From Norana najaformis (Eukaryota; Annelida; Clitellata; Crassiclitellata; Hormogastridae), in NCBI GenBank assembly GCA_964023275.1, contig OZ029929.1, forward strand, positions 2,062,501-2,126,500: a stretch of 64,000 bases of DNA. The letters run 5' to 3'. Below are positions 1-38,800 of this stretch, piece after piece; within the stretch, counting starts at the first letter, position 1; every line of letters begins with the position of its first letter. The position numbers and the translations under genes are program-made. The notes beneath the pieces were generated by a model that was given only the letters and a program-made list of their open reading frames with translations, was not told the DNA's origin and did no database searches.

Positions 1-82
1 GATGGAAAGTTGTTGGAAAAGAAATTGACTTTTTTTAAATTAAAGATTTAAAATAAATATTGTTGTATCTGTTTTCGATCAG

Positions 83-25574
<25,492 letters not shown>

Positions 25575-25734
25575 AGACGACCTTTGACCCGTATCCGGTG
25601 GCAACGACCTTGGCTCTCCGTCGGGGAAAAAACATTTCTGAACAGTTCTCTGCAGCGTACAACAACTCGAGGTTACGCAACGCATGTCGTCTGTTGTGGA
25701 ACTGTGGCAAGCTTCGAGATGCATTTATCGAATA

Positions 25735-25830
25735 GGTCAGAGGTCGCAGACAAGGTCAGAGGTCGCAGACAAGGTCAGAGGTCACAGACATGGTCAGCGG
25801 TTGCAGACAAGGTCAGAGGTCACAGACGAG
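25735..25830 (+). repeat. 18-19-bp tandem repeat in EYA 3' flank
   Basis: About five copies of aggtcagaggtcgcagaca. The array and its left flank are duplicated at 26833-26910. Confidence 0.85.
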
Positions 25831-28800
25831 ATCCACTACAGCTAAAGACGGATGACTGAAGAACTTGGAGAGAGAGCAAACAACATACAGACCCAGTTTA
25901 AAGGTGGTGCATTTTTTAAAACTACACGAGTTGAAAGTTCGCTGAAGGTCATACGAGAGCAGCTTGCCCTTGAATCAGATTTCAGCCGCCAAAACAAATC
26001 TTAGAATTCAGTTGTTGGACGAAGCTGTTTTGATCTACTAGCGGAATCGATGTATACCTTCAGCTGCTCAGAAGGACTCTGCCACTCCTGAGACGAGTCT
26101 TGAGGCCTGCTTCTTTGACCCAGCCTGTCTGCCTTGAGTGATCCGGTTGATCTCGACTGATCAGTGTGTTGCAACTGTTTAGCAACAAATAACTCTGGTA
26201 AGTTATGAATGACAACAATGGGATTGAATTTCTGGACAACATTTTGGCACTTTTCTGAATTCCTCCCTCGAGTGCTGATGGACTGACCTTTGGACCGACC
26301 TGCGCGCAACAATTGCTGGCTTGAGTCAGTACAAGAAGCTTTATTTACAAATGAAGATCGAGGATTTTGAGTATTGAAACACACTAGATGCCCCGAAAGC
26401 TTCGGGAGACGTTGAATTTTTTGACATTATTGACTTTGCAAAATGAGTGTAAATGCAACGTTTACTTGCAACAAGGCACATGAGCTTCAGAATTGGTTTA
26501 CACTGATTACATAGTACAGTATTTACACCAAACACTCAACTGGGTTTACACCGACTACACAGTACAACATATATGCGGAATACTCGACAGGGTTTACACT
26601 GACTACACTGGGGAGGATATTGCACTAAACTTATAGCTTACCCTGGAGAAAAGTGGGGCATTCCAATTGCCAAATTCCCTTGAAATAGGAGACAATCAAA
26701 TGATGCACACTACCAGTTACACAGTTTACCCATATATGATTACACCACGGTTAATTACAAAGTAATCGGATAATTCTGGACGCTTATGTCTCTCACGAGT
26801 TTCTCTGGTGGCGCTATATAAATTTGTAATTACAAGCTTCGAGATGCATTTATCGAATAGGTCAGAGGTTGCAGACATAGTCAGAGGTCGCAGACAAGGT
26901 CAGAGGTCACAATTACGACCTACGTAATTAAGGCCCATGGAGCTTAAGAAAGAGACAAGAACAAGTAAAACTGCATTTTTACAGAAAAAAGCAAAAGCTG
27001 TTGTGTCAAAGTTAATTCAATTCAAAGCGACATACTCGCCTTCCATTCTAAAATATTTCACAATACACATATGGTCATAACACAGATGATGTCTCGACAG
27101 AGTCTTAAAATGGATCATCAATAAGTTGAGGAGTCCCAACGCAAAACTAACTCGGCAATTATCAAACAAAACCTTCGAAACAACATTCACACTTAAAGTC
27201 AACGAAATCCATTTATCACAAATCCATTCATTCATTTATATTGCTTCTGAATCCCTTAATGTATAGTTAAAATAAGTTACTAAAATAAGTTATTAAACGT
27301 CAACATCAAAGCTAATTCACAGCTCCTCTTGCTATCTACAGGCTTCATTACACATTCTCGAACAAAAATATTCTTTTCTGTTTGTTAGGACATCTCAGGA
27401 TCTCCAGAAGGGGAGCAACTTTCCAAAGCCAAAAAAACACTTAAAATCTTTGGTCACTTCAGTTTTGTTGATTGGAGCCCAACTGCCTAAATGTTCGTAA
27501 TTTTTGTAATCTGTATAAAAAGTCCACTGGTTGTGAAGCGAGGCTATTTAAAAAACATTCATAACATTGCAAATACTTCTCTGCATCATGCTTTTTCTAT
27601 CATTGACTGCATTGCAGCTTCCCGACAGAATGAACAGAAGTTTCTTCAAGAGTGGACTCAAGCGGGCAGGAATGACCCTAGAACAAAGTTAGAATGGTAC
27701 AGAAATAACCTGGGGAAAATGGCACAGAAAATGCAACCTGGGAAAATGGTATTAAAAGAACAACCTGAGAAAAAAAATGGTACAGAAAAAACCTAAATTC
27801 TAGCTCCATAAGGTCCTTCATAAATGTTCAGCTCCAAAAGGTCCTTCACCAATGTCTAGCTCCATAAGGTCCGTCGCAGTTGTCTAACTCCATAAGGTAC
27901 CTCACCTAATGTCTAGTCATATACATACATATACACAATTAAAACATACACAGCACGTTCACTGCTATTACTAATAATCAGTTTAGTAATTGCCATTAGT
28001 AATAACTAGTTTAGCAACTGTGTATAAAGTCGCAGCGTTGTATTGTATTGCATTGTATTGTATAATGTAAGATGTAAACCAATTTGCAATGCATTTGCTC
28101 CGAGTTCTGATTGAAGATCGTCCACGGTCTCATCGCAAAGTCACCTGAAAAACAACCACCATCGCCTTAATAACGTTTGCCAAACAATGCTTCGCCGTCC
28201 AAGAAAATCAAATTCACGGCAAAAGTCTGCTGTTTAACGCTTCCTTCCAACACGTGTATTCTGGCGCAAAATAAGCAGCCAATTAAATGCGTCATATCCG
28301 GTAATTGAGCGACCAATCAACATTTATTTTTTATTTAAACTCGACCAATCAGACGACAGCGCTGTTCAAAGCCCCGCCTATTCTTAACAGTAACAGGGAT
28401 ACCACTTTGATGGGCATCGTAATCGTAATCATAATCTCAAGATTTCTACAGCGCCCAATGAAACCCAAGTCGTGGGAGCAAGCTTATTCGCTGGCTCTCA
28501 GTCAAAACAAAATCGATAGGCAAAAGGGGTTCGGTTCCTGGTCAAGATCCAAAAGTCAAGCAGAGAGACAGCGTGGCGGCTACGGTGGGTGATGTTTGGG
28601 ATTGGAGCGGAATGAGAGATGCGAAGAGGAAGAGGAGTCAGGATAGAATCTGCGAAAGAGGAGTTGTTTATCAACATCCTAAGTCCGTAATCGTTTTAAC
28701 GGAGCCAAATGCTAACATGAAAGAAAAATTTTCCGTGCTATGTAATTCAAGGCAATGCTCTTGACAGAGCAATTTCAGCTCATCAGTAGGCTAAAGATGA

Positions 28801-29525
28801 AATCGTTGGAGCAAAACTGGGCACGGTTCGTCCGAACTTTGTTGTTTTGAAATTAATAAATACCGCAAAATATTAAATTAAATTAGATGACTTGCAATCG
28901 ACTAAAAACTAGAAAAATAGGTTTTCCCCGCTATATTTTCTTGATGCCAATACATAACTTCGCTTGTAACTGGTCCCAGATTATTGAGGAAGAGATACAC
29001 ATGGTGGCACGTGTATTTTAAATTTCATTATACAAGCAAGGTGACAATTATGACACGTCGAAGAATACTATATAATAATATTAAACATGTAAATATACGC
29101 GTTCTTCCTTAGCGACCGTATGGCCTCGACCCTGCTTATTCTTCAATCATTTAATCGGGTGAAATCCTTCACCACCGTAAGTCGCTATATATGGAGTTCA
29201 AACAAAGGAATCGTAATCGTAATCCCGAGATTTCTACAGCGCCCAACAAAAGTCAAGTCACGCGGACCAGCTTATTCACAGACAAAATCGATAGGCAAAA
29301 GGGTTCGGTTCCAGGTCAAGATCTAAAATTTAGGCAGAGAGAACAAGGTACAAACCACAGCAAAAGATTTTCAAGTTGCGAATTAAATGCCATTTTAATG
29401 GAAGATGTATAATAGATTTAATCAGTAGGGAATTCCACTTCTACTCCCATAGTTTACAGAATATATGCATTAACGAGCATGATAAATGGAAGTGGTTTCC
29501 CGTATTTACAAGTAAAGCTGGAATG

Positions 29526-29535
29526 GTCACGTGAC
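29526..29535. promoter_or_regulatory. E-box palindrome GTCACGTGAC upstream of CDC14
   Basis: It is a perfect 10-base palindrome around CACGTG, 216 bases before the CDC14 ATG. It matches the extended E-box bound by bHLH-zip factors (USF/TFE/MYC group). The location fits a promoter element; function is inferred only. Confidence 0.4.
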
Positions 29536-29750
29536 GCTTGTTGGCTTTGAAAATTTTGTTGACGATTTGTTCGAATTTATTTATGTTTTATGATGCAAAA
29601 TGGTTTATAAAACCTAGAACTCTGTTCTGGGCGTCTGTAATCGTCGCCCAAAGAGATCTTGAGAAAACTAAACATTGACAAAATCGGGAAAAACGAACGA
29701 AGCTCAGTTGGACTTCTCTGTGCTTAAGTGGTTTATGGTAGTCTGAGGGG

Positions 29751-29808
29751 ATGGCGTACGAGAGGACTTACTTCGACGAAGGAGAAAACAGGATCGAAAT
29801 AATAAAAG
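29751..29808 (+). CDS. CDC14: CDC14 exon 1 (start codon)
   Basis: The ATG at 29751 opens [19 protein letters not shown]. The exon ends with a lone G before gtctga, and that G completes the Asp of DRLYF in exon 2. The match in position and phase to vertebrate first exons supports this start. Confidence 0.85.
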
Positions 29809-32800
29809 GTCTGAAAACCCCAACATTTAGACTAATCTGTTGAATTTATAAGCTTCAGGCATTGGGTTGCTGCGTGCAACAGTATACTGCACAATGAAGT
29901 TCCTTATGCCAAGCAAAACTACCAAAACGATCGCACAAATTGAACCGAAGCGATTTAATAATAATGAATAATAAAAGTTTGTAATGTAAAGACGCGTGAC
30001 AACAGTAAATAGTGACTTACAAGAGCAAAAACCAATAGTATGGGTTAGATTATGATTGTGTACTAAATATAGGCGCGACAATGCAGCGATTTGCGATTAA
30101 AACTGATACTGACAAGTCTTTGTCGTAGTGGCTTTTCCTGGAGTGTGCTTGTTTGGCGAATTGTAGTTTACAATATGATTAAAATGGGTTGCAAATTTTA
30201 TACTTTTAGTTATTTTGCATTTTGATTTAGATCGTCTGTACTTTGCGACGCTGGAAGCCTTGAAGAAGCCGAGGTCGTCTGCAAATGCTCATTACTTCAA
30301 TACCGACGAAGACTTCGTCTATGCAAGGCCAGTGAACTTTCTAGTGGATGCTTATTTTACCATTATTAAGCAAGTAAGTAAGTAATGCATTTGTTTGCCG
30401 GATGGCAAGGACAAACACTAAGGTACTTATACAGACAGCAGTTCATCAGACACTGAACAAAGGCAACATTTAATAAACAAATATTAAATATATAGAAAAT
30501 CATGTTTCACGCATGAACCTTAAAATACTTCTTAGTTCAGTAGTTATCTAGACACTTATTATTATTATTATTACTAACCAGATATTAAATCATGCCAATT
30601 TATATATTCATCTCCAAAGTTAAGAGAAAACTGGTATAGTTTCTAGTTTCTCAGTTTCTAACTTTTTTGTGCCCAAGGTATCTGTGATTCCTTGGGACTT
30701 GTAAAATAGGCTCTGGAGAAATAAATCTCTGGGTTGGTTACTAACAAATTATTATTATTATTATTATTTCTGCATTTATTAAGTGCCGCTATCTAACAAC
30801 TAAGCATCAGTAGACGGCAGAGGTCACACCTGGTGCGGCCGAGCAAAAGGATCTATGACCAGAAATGGACGAAGGCAGAGATGCGTTGAATGTTAGTCCT
30901 GTTTTGTTTGTAGGTTTTTTGAAGACTTTGGTCCACTCTGCCTTTCCGCTGTCTATCGATATCAGACTCTCATCAACAATAAACTCAAGGTGTGGCGTTA
31001 AATTTTAAAACTTCAGCTGTAGCTCAGTGTCCTGCAGTGAAGGAAAGACGGAGGGATTTCAATCTAGAACAATCAGCTCCTCAATCAAGAACAATTGCTC
31101 TACTTGCATAGTTAGCTACATTGGTTAAAACGTACATCAAGGCGCCTCACTTGACCTGACACACATGATGTAGCTCACTGTCCTGCGATTATCGCCGCGG
31201 TGTCTCAGCTGACCTATAGTTAGCTGCATTGATTAAAGCATACCTCAAGTGAGCACAAGGGTGCCAGTTTGCATCCAGGTTGTGGCATATTTAAGTGATT
31301 TTAGTCCCTACTTGTGCAGCGTGCGTATCCCATGCGCTCTGCATTAGTTGGCCTGATTAGCTGATTGGTTAAAGAGTAGGTTAAGGCGCCTCACTTGGCC
31401 TGACACACATTGACATCACAATCGTTGCCATGGTATCTCAGCTGACCTGGTTAGCTACACTGATCAACATGTACGCCATGGTGCCTCTGCGTGAGGTTTG
31501 CTTTCTGATCATGGTTTCCTTCAGAGATTTGAATCTCAGGCTAGCACGGTCCGTACGTGGGGATCTTAAATGGCGTGGCACCCATTCAAACGGGCAGCGG
31601 TGGTGAAGGATCTCACCTGATCAATTCGTTCAAAAATGAGTAGGATTGAGGCCATATGGTCGCTGTATAAAACCGTGCATGTTTACATTTACTGAGGTGC
31701 TCTGTTCGTGCTATGGCTGCCAAGAGAGCGTAATAACGATATTCTGGTGTACATTACATTTTCTTTACATTTGATCAGACGAGGACTCTGCAGAAGAAGA
31801 GAATTGTTCACTATTGTCGAAATCTATCGAAGGAGGATGAACGCAAGAGGGTCAACGCTGCCTTCCTGATGGCGTCTTATATGGCGAGTTCAGAGCTCAC
31901 TGAGATAAATTTGATTCTGTTCAGATTTAAACAGTCTTTTCATTCGTTCAGTCATTCATTCATTCAGAGCATTTATATAACGCCAGTTCAGGTTATCTGC
32001 TCAGAGGTACCCCTGGCCCGACCTCGGCAAAAGAGAACAGTTTTCAAGTGTTGGAGAAAGGTGTGTGTCATCTGTGGCCAGAAGGACATGCCTTGTTAAT
32101 GTTGTTATTATTATTATTTTTGTGTTATTATTATTATTATTAGTAGTAGTAGTAGTAGTAGTAGTAGTATCACTAAACCTTAAATTATTGCAGTTTTTAT
32201 TTAAATAATGTTAGAAGTGCCATTTCAACAGGGCTCAAAGAATGATGATAATAGAACATCGTATTTTAATCTGAATGATCAGTTTATAAAGGAGCTACGT
32301 AAGTGTTGCCTTTGACCTGTTTAGATCATACAGCTGAAGATGACGCCGCAGGAAACGATTGATTTGCTCGTCACCAAGTCATCCACACCGTTTATCTCGT
32401 TCAGGTAACTTACCTTTACCTTTCAATCTCATTCAGGTAACCTACCTTTGCCTTTCATCTTATTCAGGTAACCTACCTTTACCTTTTATCTTTGGCTCAT
32501 GTGTCTTGTCTGATCTACTTGTTGAGTGTACAGTGGATGTACTCATTTTGTAGCTACGTTAACTCAGAGATGCCAGTAGAAAGAAATCTGGAACATATTT
32601 CTGTCCTGGCAAGGATTTGAATTCCAACCTCTAGGTTGATAGTCCAGGACCCTTACCACTGAACTATCACATGCCTCACAGAATAATTGACACTGAACAA
32701 GACCTATCTTTTCAAAATATTATCTGACTGTCATTGATTTTTGAACTCTTGTACAACACCCTTTTTCAGCTTTGGCCATGCTGCGGCGCTATATAAATCT

Positions 32801-35800
32801 CGTTATTACAGTTATTATTTATAGTGTGCCTTTTCTTAGCCTTGCAAAGGCTCTGGTAAAGGGATTTTGAATGTGTTTTGTTCTGAAGGGACGCGTCTTT
32901 TGGTCCTTGTTCCTATCAGCTTATCCTACAAGACTGCATAAATGGTCTTCACAAGGTGAGGCAGCTCAAATCTAATGTAATCTGATGACTTCTATGGTGA
33001 CGTTATGCTTTAAAGGGAAATATCATGTTGAGCATTTTGTTGGTAATGAGAGGTTTATTGATCTTATCTAATAAATTTTATAGGGCTGATATAAGTAATA
33101 AAAGTAAAGTATCTCATATCTCACAAGTGAGACGTAGGGGAGGCACTCATTTCCTTTTCTTTAGACATTTGAGCCAGCAATGGACGAATCCCAAGGTCCT
33201 GGACACGGGGCCAGTGCATCGCAGGACTTGCCTTTTACTTCCCAGCTTATGCCGGTACCAAATTCTACTGCTTGGTGACAGAGGCATGTGTGCGATATCA
33301 ACTTGCCCAGGGTAGTTACACCACATGATGCTGTGTTGGAGGAGTCAAGTCAAAATATAGTAGGTCTAATCTAATTTAGTCTGACTTGTATACTGCTGTT
33401 ATCGTCATAAGGCATCAGTCGATGGTCACTTCAAGTGAAACTGTGGTCAAAATTTCCATTGGAGAAGCCCAGTTGAAATCTGAGGAGGCCGGGATACCAG
33501 AAGGCTACAGTGGGTAAGCAGGTTGAAACTGTACATGTATTTCTATTGCAACTGCGTATGGCCTCAAACCCCTGCTCATTTTTCAGTGAATTAATCGAGT
33601 GAGATCCTTCGCCACCGCTGCCCATTTGAATGGGCGCCACGCCATTTAAGGTCTCCTTGTACAGACCGTGCTAGCGTGAGATTCAAATCTCTACGAGTCT
33701 TAAGTCTAGACCTGAATGACATCAAGGAACTGACTGAACTGGGAAATGGGAAACACAAAACTGGGAAATGACTTCCAGAGGTTCAGTCTGATGACCTGAA
33801 AGCCAAATACTCCTAATTTGAGGTGCAGCAAGAGTCGACTTGTCTACTGATCGTGTGTAGTGGCTTGCGGGGTGAGCAACAAACTGAAATGTAGATGTAG
33901 CCTTCCCATTTCTGTCAGCTTAAACACAATCCACCCTTACGCCAGAACCAAATTACACTGCTCTCCTCTCCCCTTCTCTCTCTCTCTCTCTCTGATTTGG
34001 CCACAGGGCTTGGTTCTTGATAATTAACATCTTTGGACAACCCCACTGACTTGACTCGTGAATAGGCCGGTGCTCTGTGCTTAGCTTTTAAGTAGTGCCT
34101 TAGAAATTTCAAGTTTATGATTACGATTACAATGTTAATTTACGAATCAGCCATGCATGTGATAACAGCCGTTAGTTTAATCTGTGCAAGTTGTGATCCC
34201 AATCATTAAATTCACCTTTAGACGAATCTCGGAGAGATGCTTACTTTGTCCATGACGCTGTTTGCAGGCAATGATTTTTCGGTTTTTCGACTTTCAAACT
34301 TTCAGCGTCGACGATTACGAATACTATGAGGTAGACGAGGCTTACTGATTTGTTTTGGGTACTGTTTCGAGTATTCTTGGTTATTGTACGTATATGTGTT
34401 TGTGTTTATTGGAAGATTTTTATGGAGCCTAGTTGGGTTTTTTAAAGCAGTGTGAAGACTGATTTCAGTGTTGGTGATGTAAGGTAAAGTGGATCTGAAG
34501 ATTGAAAGAGAGTGTAACTTGACCTGTTCTTGTTTGTGTATTGTATTGCATTGTGTTGCCTTGTATATGATTGTACTGCTTTGTATTGTATTACATTACA
34601 TTGTATTGTATTGTATTTTTTTGTATATGGTGTTGCGAGGGCACTTGTGGAAGGCAGGTGAGGTTAGGTCAGAAGGTGACATGTGCCCATGCAACATTCT
34701 GTTAGGAACACGTGCTCATGCACCTTTGTTGGAAGGAGTGTTTGAGGGAGTGGTTGAGAAAAAGGTATAAAAGACAGAGCTTAAACTGTTGTAAAAAGTT
34801 CTTTGTCTGAGGTTGCCGTGTTGGAGAAAGTTCGTTGGTTCTGAGTCGGTTCTGAGGTTTTCTTTGAGATTCGTTGAAGTTCGTTGAGTTGACGTTGTTG
34901 CTGTCTGATGTTGCCGTTTTGGAGTCGAGTGTTCAATAATACACAGTTTTAAACCCACGAACGTTGTATGCTGGTTCGGCCTATACCCCTGCGAGCCTAA
35001 TCGTTTTCCAGCATGCAACAATGGTTGTACTGCATTGTATTTGTGTTGCATTACATTGTATTGTATTGCATTACATTGTATTACATTGGAATGTGGCGCA
35101 TAGTGGCCGGGTGCAGTTTGTAAGGGAAAGAGGAAAACTTCTTGTCACTGGTTCAGACTTATCCCATTCATTTTGCTGCTTCCTCTAGGTCTTTGCCCTT
35201 CACTACTCCATCCATGAGTTGCCTAGCAGCCCGGAAATGTAATCGTAACTGTAATACTCGAGTTGACAGTTGACACTGCGGAGTAGCTTGCTATTGATAT
35301 AACTTATTGTTACATTACAATTGTACATTCATACAGTAGCCCTTTTAAGAAGACTCCTCCAGACTTGACGGCGCAAGACTAGGGTCGAAGGGCACGGTCT
35401 TTGACCTTTGGCCTTGTGCTGTGTTTTAATGTTTAGAAAGTTGAGAATGGTGATTTCAATTGGATCATGAACAACAAGTTTCTTGCGTTCTGCGGTCCGC
35501 ATCCGAAAAGCAAAATGGAAAAAGGTGAGAACAAAGATGGGCGGAAAATGGTTGCTCTTCAGTACGGTGTCGTATATGTATCCAAGCATTTACATAGCAC
35601 CTTTGAAAACCTTTAATTATTATTATTTCTTCGTTGATCTAGCGCCGTTCTGTATTGACTAAGCATCAGTCAATGGCGCTGAGTAACTGTGCCTTAAGGA
35701 TTTGCTCAATTAGTAACCTTCTCAGGAGAGGAGGCTTGAACCCGTGCTCTCCACATTATAAGCTAAGCACTCTGTCTAATTGGCTAGCATGCCTCACTGA

Positions 35801-38800
35801 AGCATGGTAACGGATCTTAAAGGTGTTGAAATTATACGTAGTCGTAATTGCTCATTTATATAGCGTCTGTAAAAGGATTTTCTTCAACAGTGGTGGCAAA
35901 CAGCTGCAGAGAAAGATGAAGAAGCATTTCTTGCTGGTTGTGGGACTTACCTGCGGATTGTACTACGTTAATGTTATGTAGAAATTTTCTATTAAATTGC
36001 ATTTACTCCCACTTGTTCTGTTGGTTAGGATTCCAGCCTTTCGTGCAGTGGACCAGATTCGATTCCTGAAGTGTGGGAACATCTCTTTTGTCTGAGATTC
36101 ATGTCTTTCTGAGACTGTTTGTGTGTAACTAATGTTCTAGTAATAATTGTAATGATTTTGGTAATGACCTGGCTTCTCCACTGGGATTGACCTGGCTTCT
36201 CCAGTGGGATTGACCCTGGCTTCTCCAGTGGGATTGAACCGGCTTCTCCAGTGGGATTGACCTGGCTTCTCCAGTGGGATTGACCTGGCTTCTCCAGTGG
36301 GATTGACCTTGGCTTCTCCAGTGGATTGAACTGGCTTCTCCAGTGGAATTGAACCGGCTTCTCCAGTGAAATTGAACCGGCTTCTCCAGTGGATTGAACC
36401 GGCTTCTCCAGTGAAATTGAACCGGCTTCTCCAGTGGGATTGACCTGGCTTCTCCAGTGGGATTGACCTTGGCTTCTCCAGTGGATTGAACCGGCTTCTC
36501 CAGTGGATTGAACTGGCTTCTCCAGTGGGATTGACCTGGCTTCTCCAGTGGAATTGACCTGGCTTCTCCAGTTGGATTGACCTGGCTTCTCCAGCGGGAT
36601 TGACCTTGGCTTCTCCAGTGGATTGAACCGGCTTCTCCAGTGGATTGAACTGGCTTCTCCAGTGGAATTGACCTGGCTTCTCCAGTTGGATTGACCTGGC
36701 TTCTCCAGTGGAATAGACCTGGCTTCTCCAGTTGGATTGACCTGGCTTCTCCAGTGGGATTGGCCTGGCTTCTCCAGTGGAATTGAACCGGCTTCTCCAG
36801 TGGAATTGAACCGGCTTCTCCAGTGGGATTGACCTGGCTTCTCCAGTGGAATTGACCTGGCTTCTCCAGTGGGATAGACCTGGCTTCTCCAGTGGGATTG
36901 ACCTGGCTTCTCCAGTGGGATTGACCCTGGCTTCTCCAGTGGGATTGAACCGGCTTCTCCAGTGGGATTGACCTGGCTTCTCCAGTGGGATTGACCTGGC
37001 TTCTCCAGTGGGATTGACCTGGCTTCTTCAGTGGGATTGACCTGGCTTCTCCAGTGGGATTGACCTGGCTTCTCCAGTGGGATTGACCTGGCTTCTTCAG
37101 TGGGATTGACCTGGCTTCTCCAGTGGGATTGACCTGGCTTCTCCAGTGGGATTGACCTGGCTTCTCCAGTGGGATTGACCTGACTTCTCCAGTGGGATTG
37201 ACCTGGCTTCTTCAGTGGGATTGACCTGGCTTCTCCAGTGGGATTGACCCTGGCTTCTCCAGTGGGATTGAACCGGCTTCTCCAGTGGGATTGACCTGGC
37301 TTCTCCAGTGGGATTGACCTGGCTTCTCCAGTGGGATTGACCTGGCTTCTTCAGTGGGATTGACCTGGCTTCTACAGTGGGATTGACCTGGCTTCTCCAG
37401 TGGGATTGACCTGGCTTCTTCAGTGGGATTGACCTGGCTTCTCCAGTGGGATTGACCTGGCTTCTCCAGTGGGATTGACCTGACTTCTCCAGTGGGATTG
37501 ACCTGGCTTCTTCAGTGGGATTGACCTGGCTTCTACAGTGGGATTGACCTGGCTTCTCCAGTGGGATTGACCTGGCTTCTTCAGTGGGATTGACCTGGCT
37601 TCTCCAGTGGGATTGACCTGGCTTCTCCAGTGGGATTGACCTGACTTCTCCAGTGGGATTGACCTGGCTTCTTCAGTGGGATTGACCTGGCTTCTCCAGT
37701 GGGATTGACCTGGCTTCTCCAGTGGGATTGACCTGGCTTCTCCAGTGGGATTGACCTGGCTCCTCCAGTGGGATTGACCTGGCTTCTCCAGTGGGATTGA
37801 CCTGGCTTCTCCAGTGGGATTGACCTGGCTCCTCCAGTGGGATTGACCTGGCTTCTCCAGTGGGATTGACCTGGCTTCTCCAGTGGGATTGACCTGGCTC
37901 CTCCAGTGGGATTGACCTGGCTTCTCCAGTGGGATTGACCCGGCTTCTCCAGTGGGATTGACCCGGCTTCTCCAGTGGGATTGACCCTGGCTTCTCCAGT
38001 GGGATTGACCCTGGCTTCTCCAGTGTGATTGACCCGGCTTCTCCAGTGTGATTGACCCTGGCTTCTCCAGTGGGATTGACCTGGCTTCTCCAGTGGGATT
38101 GACCCGGCTTCTCCAGTGGATTGAACTGGCTTCTCCAGTGGGATTGACCCTGGCTTCTCCAGTGGGATTGACCCGGTGGGATTGACCTGGCTTCTCCAGT
38201 GGGATTGACCTGGCTCCTCCAGTGGGATTGACCTGGCTTCTCCAGTGGGATTGACCTGGCTTCTCCAGTGGGATTGACCTGGCTCCTCCAGTGGGATTGA
38301 CCTGGCTTCTCCAGTGGGATTGACCTGGCTTCTCCAGTGGGATTGACCTGGCTCCTCCAGTGGGATTGACCTGGCTTCTCCAGTGGGATTGACCCGGCTT
38401 CTCCAGTGGGATTGACCCGGCTTCTCCAGTGGGATTGACCCTGGCTTCTCCAGTGGGATTGACCCTGGCTTCTCCAGTGTGATTGACCCGGCTTCTCCAG
38501 TGTGATTGACCCTGGCTTCTCCAGTGGGATTGACCTGGCTTCTCCAGTGGGATTGACCCGGCTTCTCCAGTGGATTGAACTGGCTTCTCCAGTGGGATTG
38601 ACCCTGGCTTCTCCAGTGGGATTGACCCGGCTTCTCCAGTGTGATTGACCCTGGCTTCTCCAGTGGGATTGACCCTGGCTTCTCCAGTGGGATTGACCTG
38701 GCTTCTCCAGTGGGATTGACCCTGGCTTCTTCAGTGGGATTGACCAGGCTTCTCCAGTGGGATTGACCTGGCTTCTCCAGTGGAATTGACCCTGGCTTCT

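Larger units (their letters stand above)
25575..29750. other. Intergenic region between EYA and CDC14
   Basis: It holds the presumptive EYA 3' UTR with a GGTCAGAGGTCGCAGACAA repeat (25735-25830), an AT-rich stretch without recognised genes (26900-28420) and two family D repeats. A 127-codon Ser/Gln-rich open frame on the minus strand (26001-26384) shows no recognisable domain, and I do not call it a gene. The last few hundred bases are the probable CDC14 promoter and 5' UTR. Confidence 0.7.

Noticed and set aside
26001..26384. 127-codon minus-strand Ser/Gln-rich frame between EYA and CDC14
   Set aside because: No recognisable domain, no splice or start context, and length within chance for the region. 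Transcript data would be needed.
27491..27796. 101-codon + strand frame
   Set aside because: Its end is a short degenerate repeat (gggaaaatggcacagaaaat-like) and nothing resembles a known protein.
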